Below are positions 1 to 12,200 of a stretch of 21,556 nucleotides of DNA, in pieces. Source of the DNA: Apostichopus californicus. Its lineage: Eukaryota > Echinodermata > Holothuroidea > Aspidochirotida > Stichopodidae. The notes under the pieces are model-generated. The model saw only the letters and a list, made by a program, of their open reading frames with translations. It was not told the DNA's origin and searched no databases. The stretch is from assembly GCA_020650975.1 (NCBI GenBank), contig JAIPMN010018604.1, positions 3,724 through 25,279 on the forward strand. Direction: 5' to 3'. Made by a program: the position numbers and the translations under genes. Within the stretch, counting starts at the first letter, position 1; each line of letters begins with the position of its first letter.

Positions 1-245
1 CAGGATGGGGGTGGGGGAGGGATGGGGGATCCTGATATTCTTAACTAATAGACTGACCTGTTCAGATATGTAGAATGTCTGGCTGTTTGTCTTTGGATGT
101 AGCCACATGTACCTGAAAGAGAAGAGCCAAGGATGGGGGTGGGGAATTGGGAGGGTCCTGATATTCTTAACTAATAGACTGACCTGTTCAGATATGTAGA
201 ATGTCTGGCTATTTGTCTTTGGATGTAGCCACATGCACCTGAAAG
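1..245 (-). repeat. 126-bp tandem duplication spanning the 3' part of E11, its donor and intron
   Basis: Bases 58-119 repeat 184-245 at an offset of 126 with two differences in 62 bases. The adjoining intron stretch 32-57 repeats 158-183 exactly. The left copy keeps the GTCAGT donor but lacks the first 37 bases of the exon. Its two differences are one synonymous change (Asn codon) and one Cys-to-Tyr change. At the duplication junction a pyrimidine-rich CTTCTCTTTCAG now precedes the partial exon and could act as an acceptor, but splicing there would put the copy out of frame. Confidence 0.9.
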
Positions 246-282
246 TCTCACCGATGATTGGATTGTACGGTTTCTTCAATCC
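184..282 (-). CDS. OSBPL8: E11: ORD segment with KPYNP lipid-binding motif, residues 400-432
   Basis: The acceptor AACTTTTGTAG and donor GTCAGT bound 33 codons: [20 protein letters not shown] then [13 protein letters not shown]. It matches [33 protein letters not shown] of ORP8. The KPxNPxLGE motif includes the Lys and Asn that bind the PI4P headgroup in this family. The exon stops at ...EQ, so the following VSHHPP with the two PI4P-binding histidines belongs to the next exon, outside the window. Its last 62 bases and donor are duplicated downstream (58-119). Confidence 0.97.
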
Positions 283-3200
283 CTACAAAAGTTAAAGAAG
301 TTGTTATAAATAAGTGTATGCCAGAGACTCTTATCGTAACAAAGAAGGATAAAAACAGTTGTTAATTTCAATCATGATAAAATAGACACGGTTCTTGGTG
401 TAGAACGTTAATTTTATTCCAAGCTGTTTCTTAAAATGTTTGAGAGAAGAAAGAAGCAATTAACAAGAATAATTCTAGAAACCCTTGATATTACATTTAG
501 CACTCCCAACAGTTGTTAAAAATGTCTACATTCATTTGAAAGCATTCTTCTTCTCCTTGAAAAATATACTGTTCACAAGCAAAATGTTGATTGTTCTTTA
601 TTGGTGACTTCAAAGCATGCTAGTTGATATCTCAAGACAATGCTTAATTTATGTCTTTATTGACGTATCAGTTCTAACCACTGTTAACATTTGTACCTTT
701 GGTTTCTTGTAGAATCCTGAAAGATACCAACGAACAACTTTCTTCATTCTTGCATATGCATTTTCCTCAATCACAGCTCTGAATGAAGATGAAGGAAAAG
801 GAGAAAGAATGATAGTAACACTATAAATATAAACAAAGCAGATTTGAAATTATCAAATCAGAAATTGACAAATCAGATATCTTAGTACAACTTTAGCTTT
901 CCTGATGATATTACTAGTATTGCTTCACAAATGAATTTGTTACGGACATAAACCAAATAACCATGAACAACTTACAATGTCAGCTATATACAAGGCAACA
1001 TGTAAATTCTTATGCCATTGAATATACTGAATTGGAAAGTATACAACAAAATGAACATTGACATTAAGTCTAGACCTATCACACTATCATAGTACAATTA
1101 CCTAGCCTATCCTACAATAATTTCCTTATTTGATATAATTGATATACCACATTCTCACTAAGAAATAGCTTGCTTAGCTTAAATTATTTTCCATATAACT
1201 CTCTTTAAGCTTTCATGTTTAAGATCTTTTATGACCTTTTTTGAAAAAAAGATAAGAAATTGACACACACACACACACATAAAAATACCAATATAATTTC
1301 CATATCATTTTACATGGTAACAGAATTATTCTGCATTCTTAAAGTACATTATAGTTTACTATATAACCAACTAACTAATAGATACTGTTAGGTTCACATA
1401 GTTGATCATGTGACACCTAAAATGTGATGACATAACACAGATGTCATAGATAATCTTCACAATAACATTCTATAAGTAAAAATAATTAAAAATGTCATTA
1501 GAATCACTACAAACTCACTCAGAGAGAAGGTCAGCATGGAAATAAAAATCTGAGAGTTTGTCCAGGAAGGACCTCGGTTCCAAAATAAAAGTTGGAAGCA
1601 CTACTTTGGAAAGGTCCATCCCGGGTCGGACCTGCTTCATCAACGTCCAGATCAGGCTTTTATTCTCTTCTTCAAGTGTTTCTGTTTGAGAACTATCCTG
1701 CATCGCAAGAATAATAACAATAACAAACCTTTACAAAAACACAACAATAACATAAACAATAAATATTAACAACATTGATAATAAGGAAGGAGCTGTCACA
1801 AACCTGCTTATCTCCAAAACAAACAGCTCTGACACCCTGTCCTACATAACATACTAAGCCTCTTTACTAACTGATCTATGATAAAATCTTAAAGCAAACA
1901 CCCAGGTGCTGATGTCTGTAATAATTTTGTTTACTTTGGAAAGATATAATTGCTTACATTACCTACATTGCAACTTAGAACCAAATACATCAAACAAACT
2001 AGTCTATGCTATTTTCATAGTGAGCTATTATACCCCTTTCCCAGCCTCACCCTACCCCCACCCATACCTCACCTCCCCCCTACCACAGAAGAGTAATGTC
2101 AGAAATGTTGATTGCATATCAGTTCCATACTTGCATAGGGTGGAGGACAGGAAGATAAATACAGAGCAAGTTTGAAAGATCAAGAAATAATTACTTTTAA
2201 CATTATCAATAGGCAAATCACTGTAATCAACCTAACTTTGAAACGTTGTAAAATATCATAAAATATATTGTAGAGGCATCTAACATTTACAGCTACGTAG
2301 CTAACATATATTTATTTTACACGATTTAAGCCATTAAATGCTCAACTTCAACTGATCCTCTCAGACAATGTTTAAACTAAGACTAATATGTAGCAAAGTG
2401 GAGGAAGATCACTAACTTGACCCAAGTCATCTTCTTCGCCCGGTAAGTAATTGGTTTTTTTCAGCTCCTGCGTAGCCGGTCCAGTGGTTGATCCTGTCTC
2501 CTCCACCTCTGATTCAGACTCACTCTTACTGTCTTCATCTTTATCCTTGTCTTCAGTATCCATCTCAGCTTCATCCAAACCTAATAATATCAAGTCATTA
2601 CTTTAATGATCCAGCGATTCGTTACATTTTGAGAATTTGACCCATTTCCATCTTCCATGTTTGTTACATCATCGATACCTTGCAATAATGCTTCTACCCC
2701 AGTCCACCTCTGCCCTTTCCTTTCTTTGTTATTTGACTGCTGCCCTCCAGCCTGTTCCCCAGCCTGTCAACCCCCCTCCCCACAGTAGTATTTCCCCCAC
2801 AGTAGTATCTGAATCATGTCAAACCCCCCCCCCCCACACCCACAGTAGTATTTGAATCATGTCAAACCCCTCCCACTGCCAATCTTTACTTGTCCCATAT
2901 TGTCCCACTAAACTATTTTAGACACATATATAATCTCACCACTCTTCCATTGATCTTGCCCCTTTCAATAAATCATTTTCTTACCCCTGCTCCCCCCTTC
3001 TGTAACCAATTCAGTCTGTAAAGTAACTTTCCCACACCCCTCTCCCATTGATCTTGCCCCTTCAATAAATCTTTTTTCTAATACCCCTACTCCCCCTTTC
3101 TGTAACCCATTCAGTCTGTAAAGTAACTTTCCACACCATCCCTTCCCAACTCTGTTCTTTTTTCTCGTTCCATTCTAACCTTTAAAATGTTCTTTCTCTA

Positions 3201-6200
3201 TTTCGTCCGGCTCTACGGGTTCATCTTTGACTTTCCACACCATCCCTTCCCACTCTGTTCATTTTTCTATTCCATTCTAACCTTTAAAATGTTCTTTCTC
3301 TATCTCATCAGGCTCTACGGGTTCATCTTATTTCTCATTCCATTCTAACCTTTAAAATGTTCTTTCTCTATTTCATCAGGCTCTACGGGTTCATCTTTAG
3401 TTTTCCTCCACTCTCCCCAGATGTCGTCGCTCACATCCGATTCGTTCCTCTTGTTTAGTAAGTTGCAGCACCTTTGGGCAACCTCCAAGGCATCCATCCA
3501 TAACCTACCACCCTCCTCTGTGTATGCTCGGAAGATTAAATATCCACTCGGTAACGGCTGAGTTATGGCACCCACAGTCTCGCCTTTTGGTCCCTAAAGG
3601 AAATAACAAATTAAATAAATTGTTGATTTTTAATAATAATTTTTCTTACAAACAAACAAAATCCTCTTCTTGATAAAGAATCATTAAACAAGAATGAGGT
3701 CTTGTTGAAAGAGCAAAAAAAAAACAGACAAGAATATTACAATATTTGAGAAAAAGAAACATGAGACAAGGTTGGCCACTTTAGATAATAATGTCCTAAT
3801 TTTCATACACTTTAATTAGTCTGCTCCAATGGGGATGCTTTCAATATATGTTCTGAACAACCATGAATAAATTCATTAACCAACTTTTCCACATTTGTAG
3901 TCAACTATAAAAATCTACTTTCTGTACAAAAAGATCAAAACAATTCTCCCTTAAAACAGAAAATAGCTTATTAGCCCCAAAAAAGAAGACAATAAAAAAT
4001 GATAAGATGAATATAGTGACAGCAATTATATTGTCCCAATTTATTTCAAATGGCAGATTATGAAACAAGGATATAGTAGTAATTAACTGTCCTAAATTGG
4101 ATATGGGGAAATGGTTTTCAACATGTTCCTACAAAGTTGAAACATTTTGGCCAAATTTCCCTACTCACTGCCCCAGGGTACCACCACTCTGTCACATGCC
4201 CCCCCCCCTCCATGTCCCAACACCAACACTCTCAGTGCAACTAATCAAGAAGAAGATATGGTAATAGATTACACTGTGACCCAAAACTTGTTATACAAAT
4301 TATACACTTTTTAGAGGATTTTTGTGATTCTGAGAGTTAACGATGTATAATTTAAATAAAAATGAGATCAATGCATAAGCCGAGAGGGTAAGGCACTTTA
4401 TACAGCAACGTGGCTTAACGAGGACACAAGATATACAGATCTTGACAAAATCAAATAGTACAGCCTGCTGATAAAGGATCTAATAGTTCTATCCTCAGGG
4501 AATTAATTATATAGAACTTATTAAATGCCACCAAAGGATCGTAATTGCTTGAAGGTTACTGCCAATGTTCTGTGTAACTTTGCACTTCACATACTGTACA
4601 GTGGTTGCACAATTATTTCAGCAAGTGTTCAGTACTTGGACACAGACTACACACAGTATTGAATGGAATAGTTTGCAATATGCTTATGAAGTATGATTTA
4701 ATTCTTTAGCAGTTACTCTCAAATGTCACATTTTACAAAGTAGATATACTTTATACATAGCCTACGTATGCAAATCAACTTCAGGAGTAATTTATCACAA
4801 AATCAAATTTTAGAAAAATTCAGTCCTAAAAGTTGCATTCTGTGTAAAATTTGCTTCAATGTGATGTTACCCATTGAATAATTTAGTGTTCACATTTTAC
4901 GTAGTAGTTTTAATTTTATGAATCAAAGGAAAGACAACTATTTCAGCTAAACAAGTCAAAATGTAAGTATCAATAAAATGACAAAGATTTGCATAATATG
5001 TAAGTCATTGCATTAAATTAGTGGGATACAAAATTGGTCATATTGCAGAACTAACTGTTACCAACATTTAGGAGTTGTTGTGCAGTAGTTAGATTTAATC
5101 AGAATGGTTTAAGTTACAATCCGATACATAATGCAGTTTTACAGTAAAGCTATAAACTGGCAGAGAGAGGGTGCTGTTACATTATTGATCAGACCCTATG
5201 CTCGGTGTTCGACATTAAAACAAGTTCGGTTGATTTAGAACCCCCATGGACTTAGCTTACACTCTGTGCACTGTATCAGACCCTGTACTTGCAGTCAACT
5301 AACATAAAGTTGAGATTTATTTACTGGAACAATATGGGCAAATCCATAAACTGTGTGACGTGCTGCACTGCTAGTAATAACTACTGTTAGGTCAAATTAC
5401 AAACTGTGCAACAAGTAACAACAAAAGTCAAAGGTCAACCCTGATCCCAGTTCAACCCTGATCCCAGGTCAACCCCGAGCTGTGTTTACGTGACAAATTT
5501 AACTCTAAGAATTAGGTCTGATCCTCCTTTGATCCTAACCTATCGCAGGGTTCAAATCGCAGTCTGATCCATGCTTTACTGTAGTTACAAATGGGACGCT
5601 GAACCTGGGGCTAAACCCCGCTCTCAGGGTCCAATGTAAGCGAGGCCATTTAGAATGGACATAGCTACAGCTGAACCCAACAGAGTGCCAAATATGGTTA
5701 GGTCTTATGTCTATATTTTAATTATTTTTCACGGTTGTTCAGGAAACAATATTGAAGTATCCTCATTGGAGTAGAGTAAAATTAATGAAACTTAGCAAAC
5801 TAGCATCTCAAGTGGCCAACCTTGTCTTGTGTTACTGTTATGAACTATTGTTAGTATTTACAAGTCTGTTTTTGTTTCTATTATAGTTTGGCTATATTTT
5901 TTTTAATTGTATTTTTCAGGAGTTTGGTGTTGGGAAGGTGGAGGGGTTATTTCAGGCTCTGAGAATGACTTGCTTACCTTTGTAGCCCATATTGATTGGT
6001 CCAGTGGGTGATATATCTTAAAACAGAATCCGTCCTTCTTGGATGGTCGTTCAATTATCTCACAGTTCGTTAGTAATATAGATCCTACCCAGTGACCATG
6101 CTGAAATGATAGAAAAAACTTTAAGTGACCACAGTGGAATACATCCGCTTAATTATTTATCACATATGTGTGAAAAATTGTGTCAGTTTTGCCCTCGTCT

Positions 6201-9200
6201 CAAACAATGACCCATTTCTCAAACACGCTAACAGTACTTAAAGCGTAACTCTAACATTACAGACCACCATGCTCTAGGCAGTGACATTCCATTTGCAACA
6301 CACAATCTATTTTATCAAAATATCAAATATGGATATAATGATAATGAAAACATCTTTGAATATTTAACTGCATGATCACCTCACAGTTTGTGGTAATTAT
6401 TTTCAAAACTTCATGAACATGTAAAAACAATAATGGCAAAAAATGACTTTCTGTACATACAGTAAGTTTGTCACAGAAATTCATAGCCCTTTCATAATCC
6501 TTCCAACCTCTTACCTCTGATTTGATATAAATAGAAACTTTTAAAAGCCATTAGACTTCACCAAAAAAAAACATTCTGGTGTAGATTTATATCTCCTAAC
6601 TCCCTGGTTGTCATGGCAACAGTTGCATGTTATCTCCAACTGTCACAGGTTTTCATGACATTTTGCAGGTTTTAATGTACTTGTAACCTATATATGTTAA
6701 TGGCTTTCAGGATTTACATGTATTTTTCTCAGCTTGCTTTTCTTGTCTTACATCCGATCAATGTTTCAGGAGTTTGCTTGTAACTAATGTTACTGTACAC
6801 CCACAGGGCTGTACGGTATATAAAAGAACAACCCTGCTTTTAAATGACGTCATGTGAATTGCACCACACAGTGTGCTGGCATAAATGTCCTTATAATACT
6901 ATAAAAAAAAATCAATAAATAAAAAAAAATCTGAAAACTTGCCAAACCTACACAACTGGAAACTTTCTACAACTTTTAAGTCAAACTGGTCCACATCCTA
7001 TATTTTTGCTTCTTGGAGACAAAAATACAATTGTATGAAATTTTATTGATCAATAAATCTGGCAAAAACCTGTCAATTAAGCTTTAAGTGTCTGTGTTTG
7101 CTTTATAATGTACAAATTATTTATTCAATGAAGAAAATATCTTAAATAACAACTTCACATATTGATGAATTGGTAAATGTAAAGAATTTAATATTAACTA
7201 TACAAACAAACAATATTATAATAGAAAAGATAAGCTTCTGAAGAAAACATCTCTCATGATGGCATCACAGACCACTTACTATGATCTATTTTTGGAGTCA
7301 GGAAAAGTTTTTATTTATATTCTAACAACTTCAAACAACTTCTCAGCAGCATCTCTGTAATTGAAACTGGAGAACTTACTTTTTGACTTTTGTAGATGAC
7401 CAGCCATCCAGGCTTCAACTTGCACCAGAATTTGGTCCACCCCCTAAGAGTTCCTCGTACCTGAAAGTAAAATAAATCAATATTTAAACTCAGCGACAGA
7501 CAAGGAGAGATGGGAGAAGATGGATTATTCAGTGAAGTGTTACCGTTATAACCCACTCAAATAACTGTTTGCAAGGATCAGTTTACATTTCTGCGAATTT
7601 CTACCTAAACTTACCAGTGAAGTTCAATGCCTAAGTAAATCAGGGATGACCAACAGTTTCTGACCCGTCTGTGGTTTATATGTCAATTATTTTTTTTATT
7701 GAAAATAATTAAATATTGATCTGCAGTGTGTTCATCTGTACAGATTAGCCCTTTAGCATATATATATATGCATATGTTTTATCACATTTCCACCATTCAA
7801 CATATCTTCTTTCAATAAGTACTTTGAAAATTGTGCAGTATTTTTTTATGTAGATTGCTATATTTTCAATGCAATTTTCAAGTATGCAATCCTACAACAA
7901 ATGCAGCTGAGAAGGTTGCCTAGACATGTGTCATTGAAACCAAAAGAGAAGTGTCAACAAATTTATAAAGGTTTGCAAAGTTCCAGTTTGTTTGTACTTA
8001 ATACAAGCTGTGAAATGAATCTTTGAAGGCGTTTTAGAGCAATAAAACCCTTATTTTGAGTAAAATGCTTGATAGGTTTTAGCTGCTTGACAGATATTTA
8101 TGGAATTACACTTTTCCTCCGATATCCAGGGTATTTAACACACTGGATGATTCTACTTATTCCTCCGATATCCAGGGTATTTAACACACAAGATGTCATA
8201 TTTCATCCGGCTGTCTCCTTTGGCGCTGCAATTCAAGATAAGAAGACTCTCTAAGCCGGCAAATCCAAACACCACTTAGGATTACTTCATAACTGATAAA
8301 GGCTTTAAGAAACACTCTTCAATATGACTGGTTAAATAACGATGGTGTAATTAGCGCATTTCTTCGTCGATCAGCAAATCTTCGCTTCAGGGGTGTGAAA
8401 AGCCTGCTAGTTTGTGGGTGATTATTCAATTGATACCTCAAGCAAAAATCTCAGCTGTGACATTTTAGGAAGCTTGTCATTTTATAATTTATTATTTACA
8501 AAAAAAAAATCATTTTCTTGAAAAACTATCATATTTCAAAATTTCATACATGTATGAATGATTACAGCATCATGATAAATAGGTAGCAAAGTGCACACGA
8601 GAGTGAAAAAAATAATAATATGGAGATAATATCACTAAGTTGTGAATCTTGCACGAGTTTGTTCGTCAATTCAAGTCATTATATGTATTAGACTGAGGCT
8701 TTTATTTATTGTGAAGAACCTTCTTAATAGTGACACACACAACTGAAGATACTGTAAAAGAAACAATAGAATCCACATGTAACAATAGAATCCATATGTA
8801 ACAATAGATTCCACATGTAATAATAGAATCAACATGTAACAAATCCACATGTAACAATAGAATCCACATGTAACAATATAATCCATATGTAACAATAGAA
8901 TCCACATGTAACAATAGATTCCACATGTAACAATAGAATCCACATGTAACAATAGAATCCACATGTAACAACAGCATCCACATATGTAACAATAGAATCC
9001 ACATGTAACAATAGAATCCACGTGTAACAATAGATTCCACATGTAACAATAGAATCCACATGTAACAATAGAATCCACATGTAACAATAGAATCTTGCAG
9101 AACTTCCCTGCACCCCTCCCCTCACACTCCTTCCCCTCACATCCCCTTCCCTCACACCCACCCCATCAAAGAAATAATAGAATCACAGGCATACCTTTAA

Positions 9201-12200
9201 ATGGTCCTCCATTATGCTTTCAGATGGATCTGTTAACAAAGCTTTAATTGCATATTTCTCTTTCTTCTTCTCCTTTAAGTAAAGACTCCTCTGTTCCTGT
9301 TGTTTGTATGAGATAAAATACCAAAAAATTACTCTATTATTAGTTTTTGAATGTTTTGTTGGAGTGGTAGTGCCTCTATGGTATTTCTGTGTTCATAACT
9401 TACTTTATAATCAGTTTTTGAATGTTTGGTTGGAGTCGTAGTGCCTCCGCGGAATCTGTAATTTCATAACTTACTTTATAATCAGTTTTTGAATGTTTGG
9501 TTGGAGTCATAGTGCCTCCATGGTAATCTGTAGTTCATAACTTACTTTATAATCAGTTTTTGAATGTTTGGTTGGAGTAGTAGTGCCTCCATGGTAATCT
9601 GTAGTTCATAACTTACTGTATAATCAGTGTTTGAATGTATGGTTGGAGTTGTAGTGCCTCCATGGTAATCTGTAGTTCATAACTTACTTTATAATCAGTT
9701 TTTGAATGTTTGGTTGGAGTCGTAGTGCCTCCATGGTAATCTGTAGTTCATAACTTACTTTATAATCAGTTTTTGAATGTTTGGTTGGAGTCGTAGTGCC
9801 TCCATGGTAATCTGTAGTGTTCAACTTTCCTTCTGACTGTAAGAAGAAAGACAAAAAAACATCTAATCATTAACAAAATTTAAGGGTAAGTCCATCCACT
9901 CATATTCTAGTTTTACCCCCTCACTATCCCCTCTCAGTAAACCAATAGATCCTCTTCAGAATTCAATCCATCTATAAACCAGTATCTCTAGTAAGGGGTA
10001 CATTGTTATTACAGGGGGGGGGGTGCAGAGGGACACTGATGGAAGANNNNNNNNNNGTGCAGAGGGTCACTGATGGAAGAAGACGGTGTCCCCAGAAGTG
10101 CATGCATTTCAGATATTTCTTCATTGTTCTGTCATCGTGATTTTCAGATGTTTCGATCCTAGCAGGATCTTCTTCAAAGGCTAAATAACAAGTAACAGTA
10201 ACTTGTCTACTAATCCCCTTACATCTTTCTCTTTGTGTTCACCATGCTCGTTAACCTGTCTGTATTCTGTGCATGTTTTTGTCCCTGCTCTTACTATAAC
10301 TTGTCATTTAGCCTTTGAAGAAGATCCTGCTAGGATCGAAATGACAGGCCAACTTACTTTTACACATTCTCCTACACAGGCTCTCTAGTGGATAAGCAGT
10401 TTGCTAACAGTTTTATTTTATCGTGATTTTCAAGTGCCACAAAAAAATTCTGAAAGCGGATTTACGCTGACACTTCTTCGGAATGTACAATAAGCTACTT
10501 CTGTCTTAAGCAGTTTTTGGGGATAAATGCTAAGTTACCCATCCCCGAGTTCATTTGTCCCTGATCCATTAATAAAGAAATGGAACATCTTGGTTGAATC
10601 TGATGGGGAGTAGCATACAGCATGTATACACAAAATAATGAGCTGCTTGAATGACAATTTTTAATGAAATCAAGATTGAACCTACTGTTCTCCAATGCAT
10701 TGCATATAGATTCTGTAAATCATATAGATTGGGCAGGTCTGTAAACGAAGCTTCAAAATTCTTGAGAACAGAGTTACAGTACCAAGTTGCATTTGTTTGA
10801 AAAGCTCTGATGACACTGTAAAACATTTCAGCAAATTACAATTTCAGCATGTGTCTGATTACGATAGATAAAAGGTACACGTTTCTTTTGTGTTGCAAGG
10901 AAAGTTATCTTTACTAATTAAATCCAAACCGAGAAGCTTATAACATTGTGCACCGCCTTGATCTGCATCCGAAATTCGAAACAATATACTGTATGCACTA
11001 ATTATGCCCTTTGGGTAATTTACTGAGTGCTACTGTTACAATACAATAGTCTGTAGACTGAATTGATGTCCCTGGAGGTCGTTAGAGGCAGGAATGTCCG
11101 CATCTTAAAGTAGCTCCTGCAATTTCACCAACCTATTCAGTATTACTCATATTTCTCATCATATTGTTGTAGTTTTTTTTTCATTCCACCAAATTAATGT
11201 TAGTGAAAAGGCACTTAAGGATCCCATGCATTTATTTCTCCACATTTTATAACCAAAAACACATTTTAGTCAAATACTGAGAGCAAATTGGAAAAATTGA
11301 AAAATATCTGACATTTTCATTATGATGAATATCTTTCGTTCAGGCTGTGAACAAAAACACATTCAGGGCTTTATAACTGCAATCATATACTTAACAGAAC
11401 AAATGCATGTTGGGATGACTTTTGTGAAAAGAATTCTTTTCTTAAAAATGAATCTATAAAAATGTCACATTACTCACAAGCTGTACTCTTATTATTTATG
11501 ATTCAATGTAACAATGTTGTCCTTGTGTTACCTGGAAATGTTTTATCATTTGGACGTATGTTTGGTTAACTCCTATTTGGTATTGAAAAATAACCATGAT
11601 GAAGAAGAAGAAGGGGGGGGGGGGGGGTAATTGCATTAAACAAGTAACGAGGAATGAGTATGTTTACCTCTTCATTTACTTACATGACTTCTGTGTCCTT
11701 GGAATGTTGACGGTGGAAGTAAATCCTGTCTGCCCATACTGGTAGTGTCGCCATTTACAACTCCGCCTGGAGATGAAAATCATACATAAAATATGAAAAT
11801 TACATGAAAAGAACATTGTGGAATGAGATAACAGATCTAACAAACACAACATTGATTAACTAAATACCAGAACCCACAAGAATAATAGGGCTCATCATAA
11901 AAAGGACAAAATGTTCTCAAAAGTCTTCCACTACTGAATTACAGTTGTGACGTTGGATGTAAATGAAAACAATAATAACTGGGCAATAATCATATTTTGA
12001 TTCAAAATGAATTATCATTATTTTTTTTTATAGAAATTCAAAGAAATATCTAGAAGAAATGTTATGAATATATCTGTGTATCCATAGCAGAGTAAAATGG
12101 TGATTTGAGCTGCATGAAGAAAATACTTTGTAATGTAGGCTATTCACATCCACAAAGAGGAAGAAAATATTCTCATATTACAGTACAGTATGTAGCATAT

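Larger units (their letters stand above)
3594..5977. other. Intron 6 (2.4 kb)
   Basis: AT-rich intron with a C-run near 4200-4208 and a more GC-rich, internally repetitive stretch at about 5170-5660 listed separately. No exon-like segment with homology to ORP or another protein was found. Confidence 0.8.

Noticed and set aside
2637-2855. 72-codon plus-strand frame rich in Pro and Ser
   Set aside because: It results from pyrimidine-rich intron sequence lacking stops, opposite to the transcribed strand.
5549-5559. GGTTCAAATCG, resembling a tRNA/SINE B box
   Set aside because: No matching A box, no cloverleaf and no acceptor stem around it, so neither a tRNA gene nor a tRNA-derived SINE is supported.
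8762-9094. Possible CRISPR array
   Set aside because: The repeats are directly contiguous with no spacers, and the genome is eukaryotic.
8671-9161. Three overlapping minus-strand frames of 110-138 codons
   Set aside because: They are the 19-bp minisatellite read in three frames (repeating [18 protein letters not shown]-type strings), with no gene-like features or conserved start.
9328-9752. Extra E3-like segments as real tandem exons
   Set aside because: The copies lack the E3 acceptor and its pyrimidine tract, and their phase would not join E4 correctly, so I treat them as intronic duplicates unless transcripts show otherwise.
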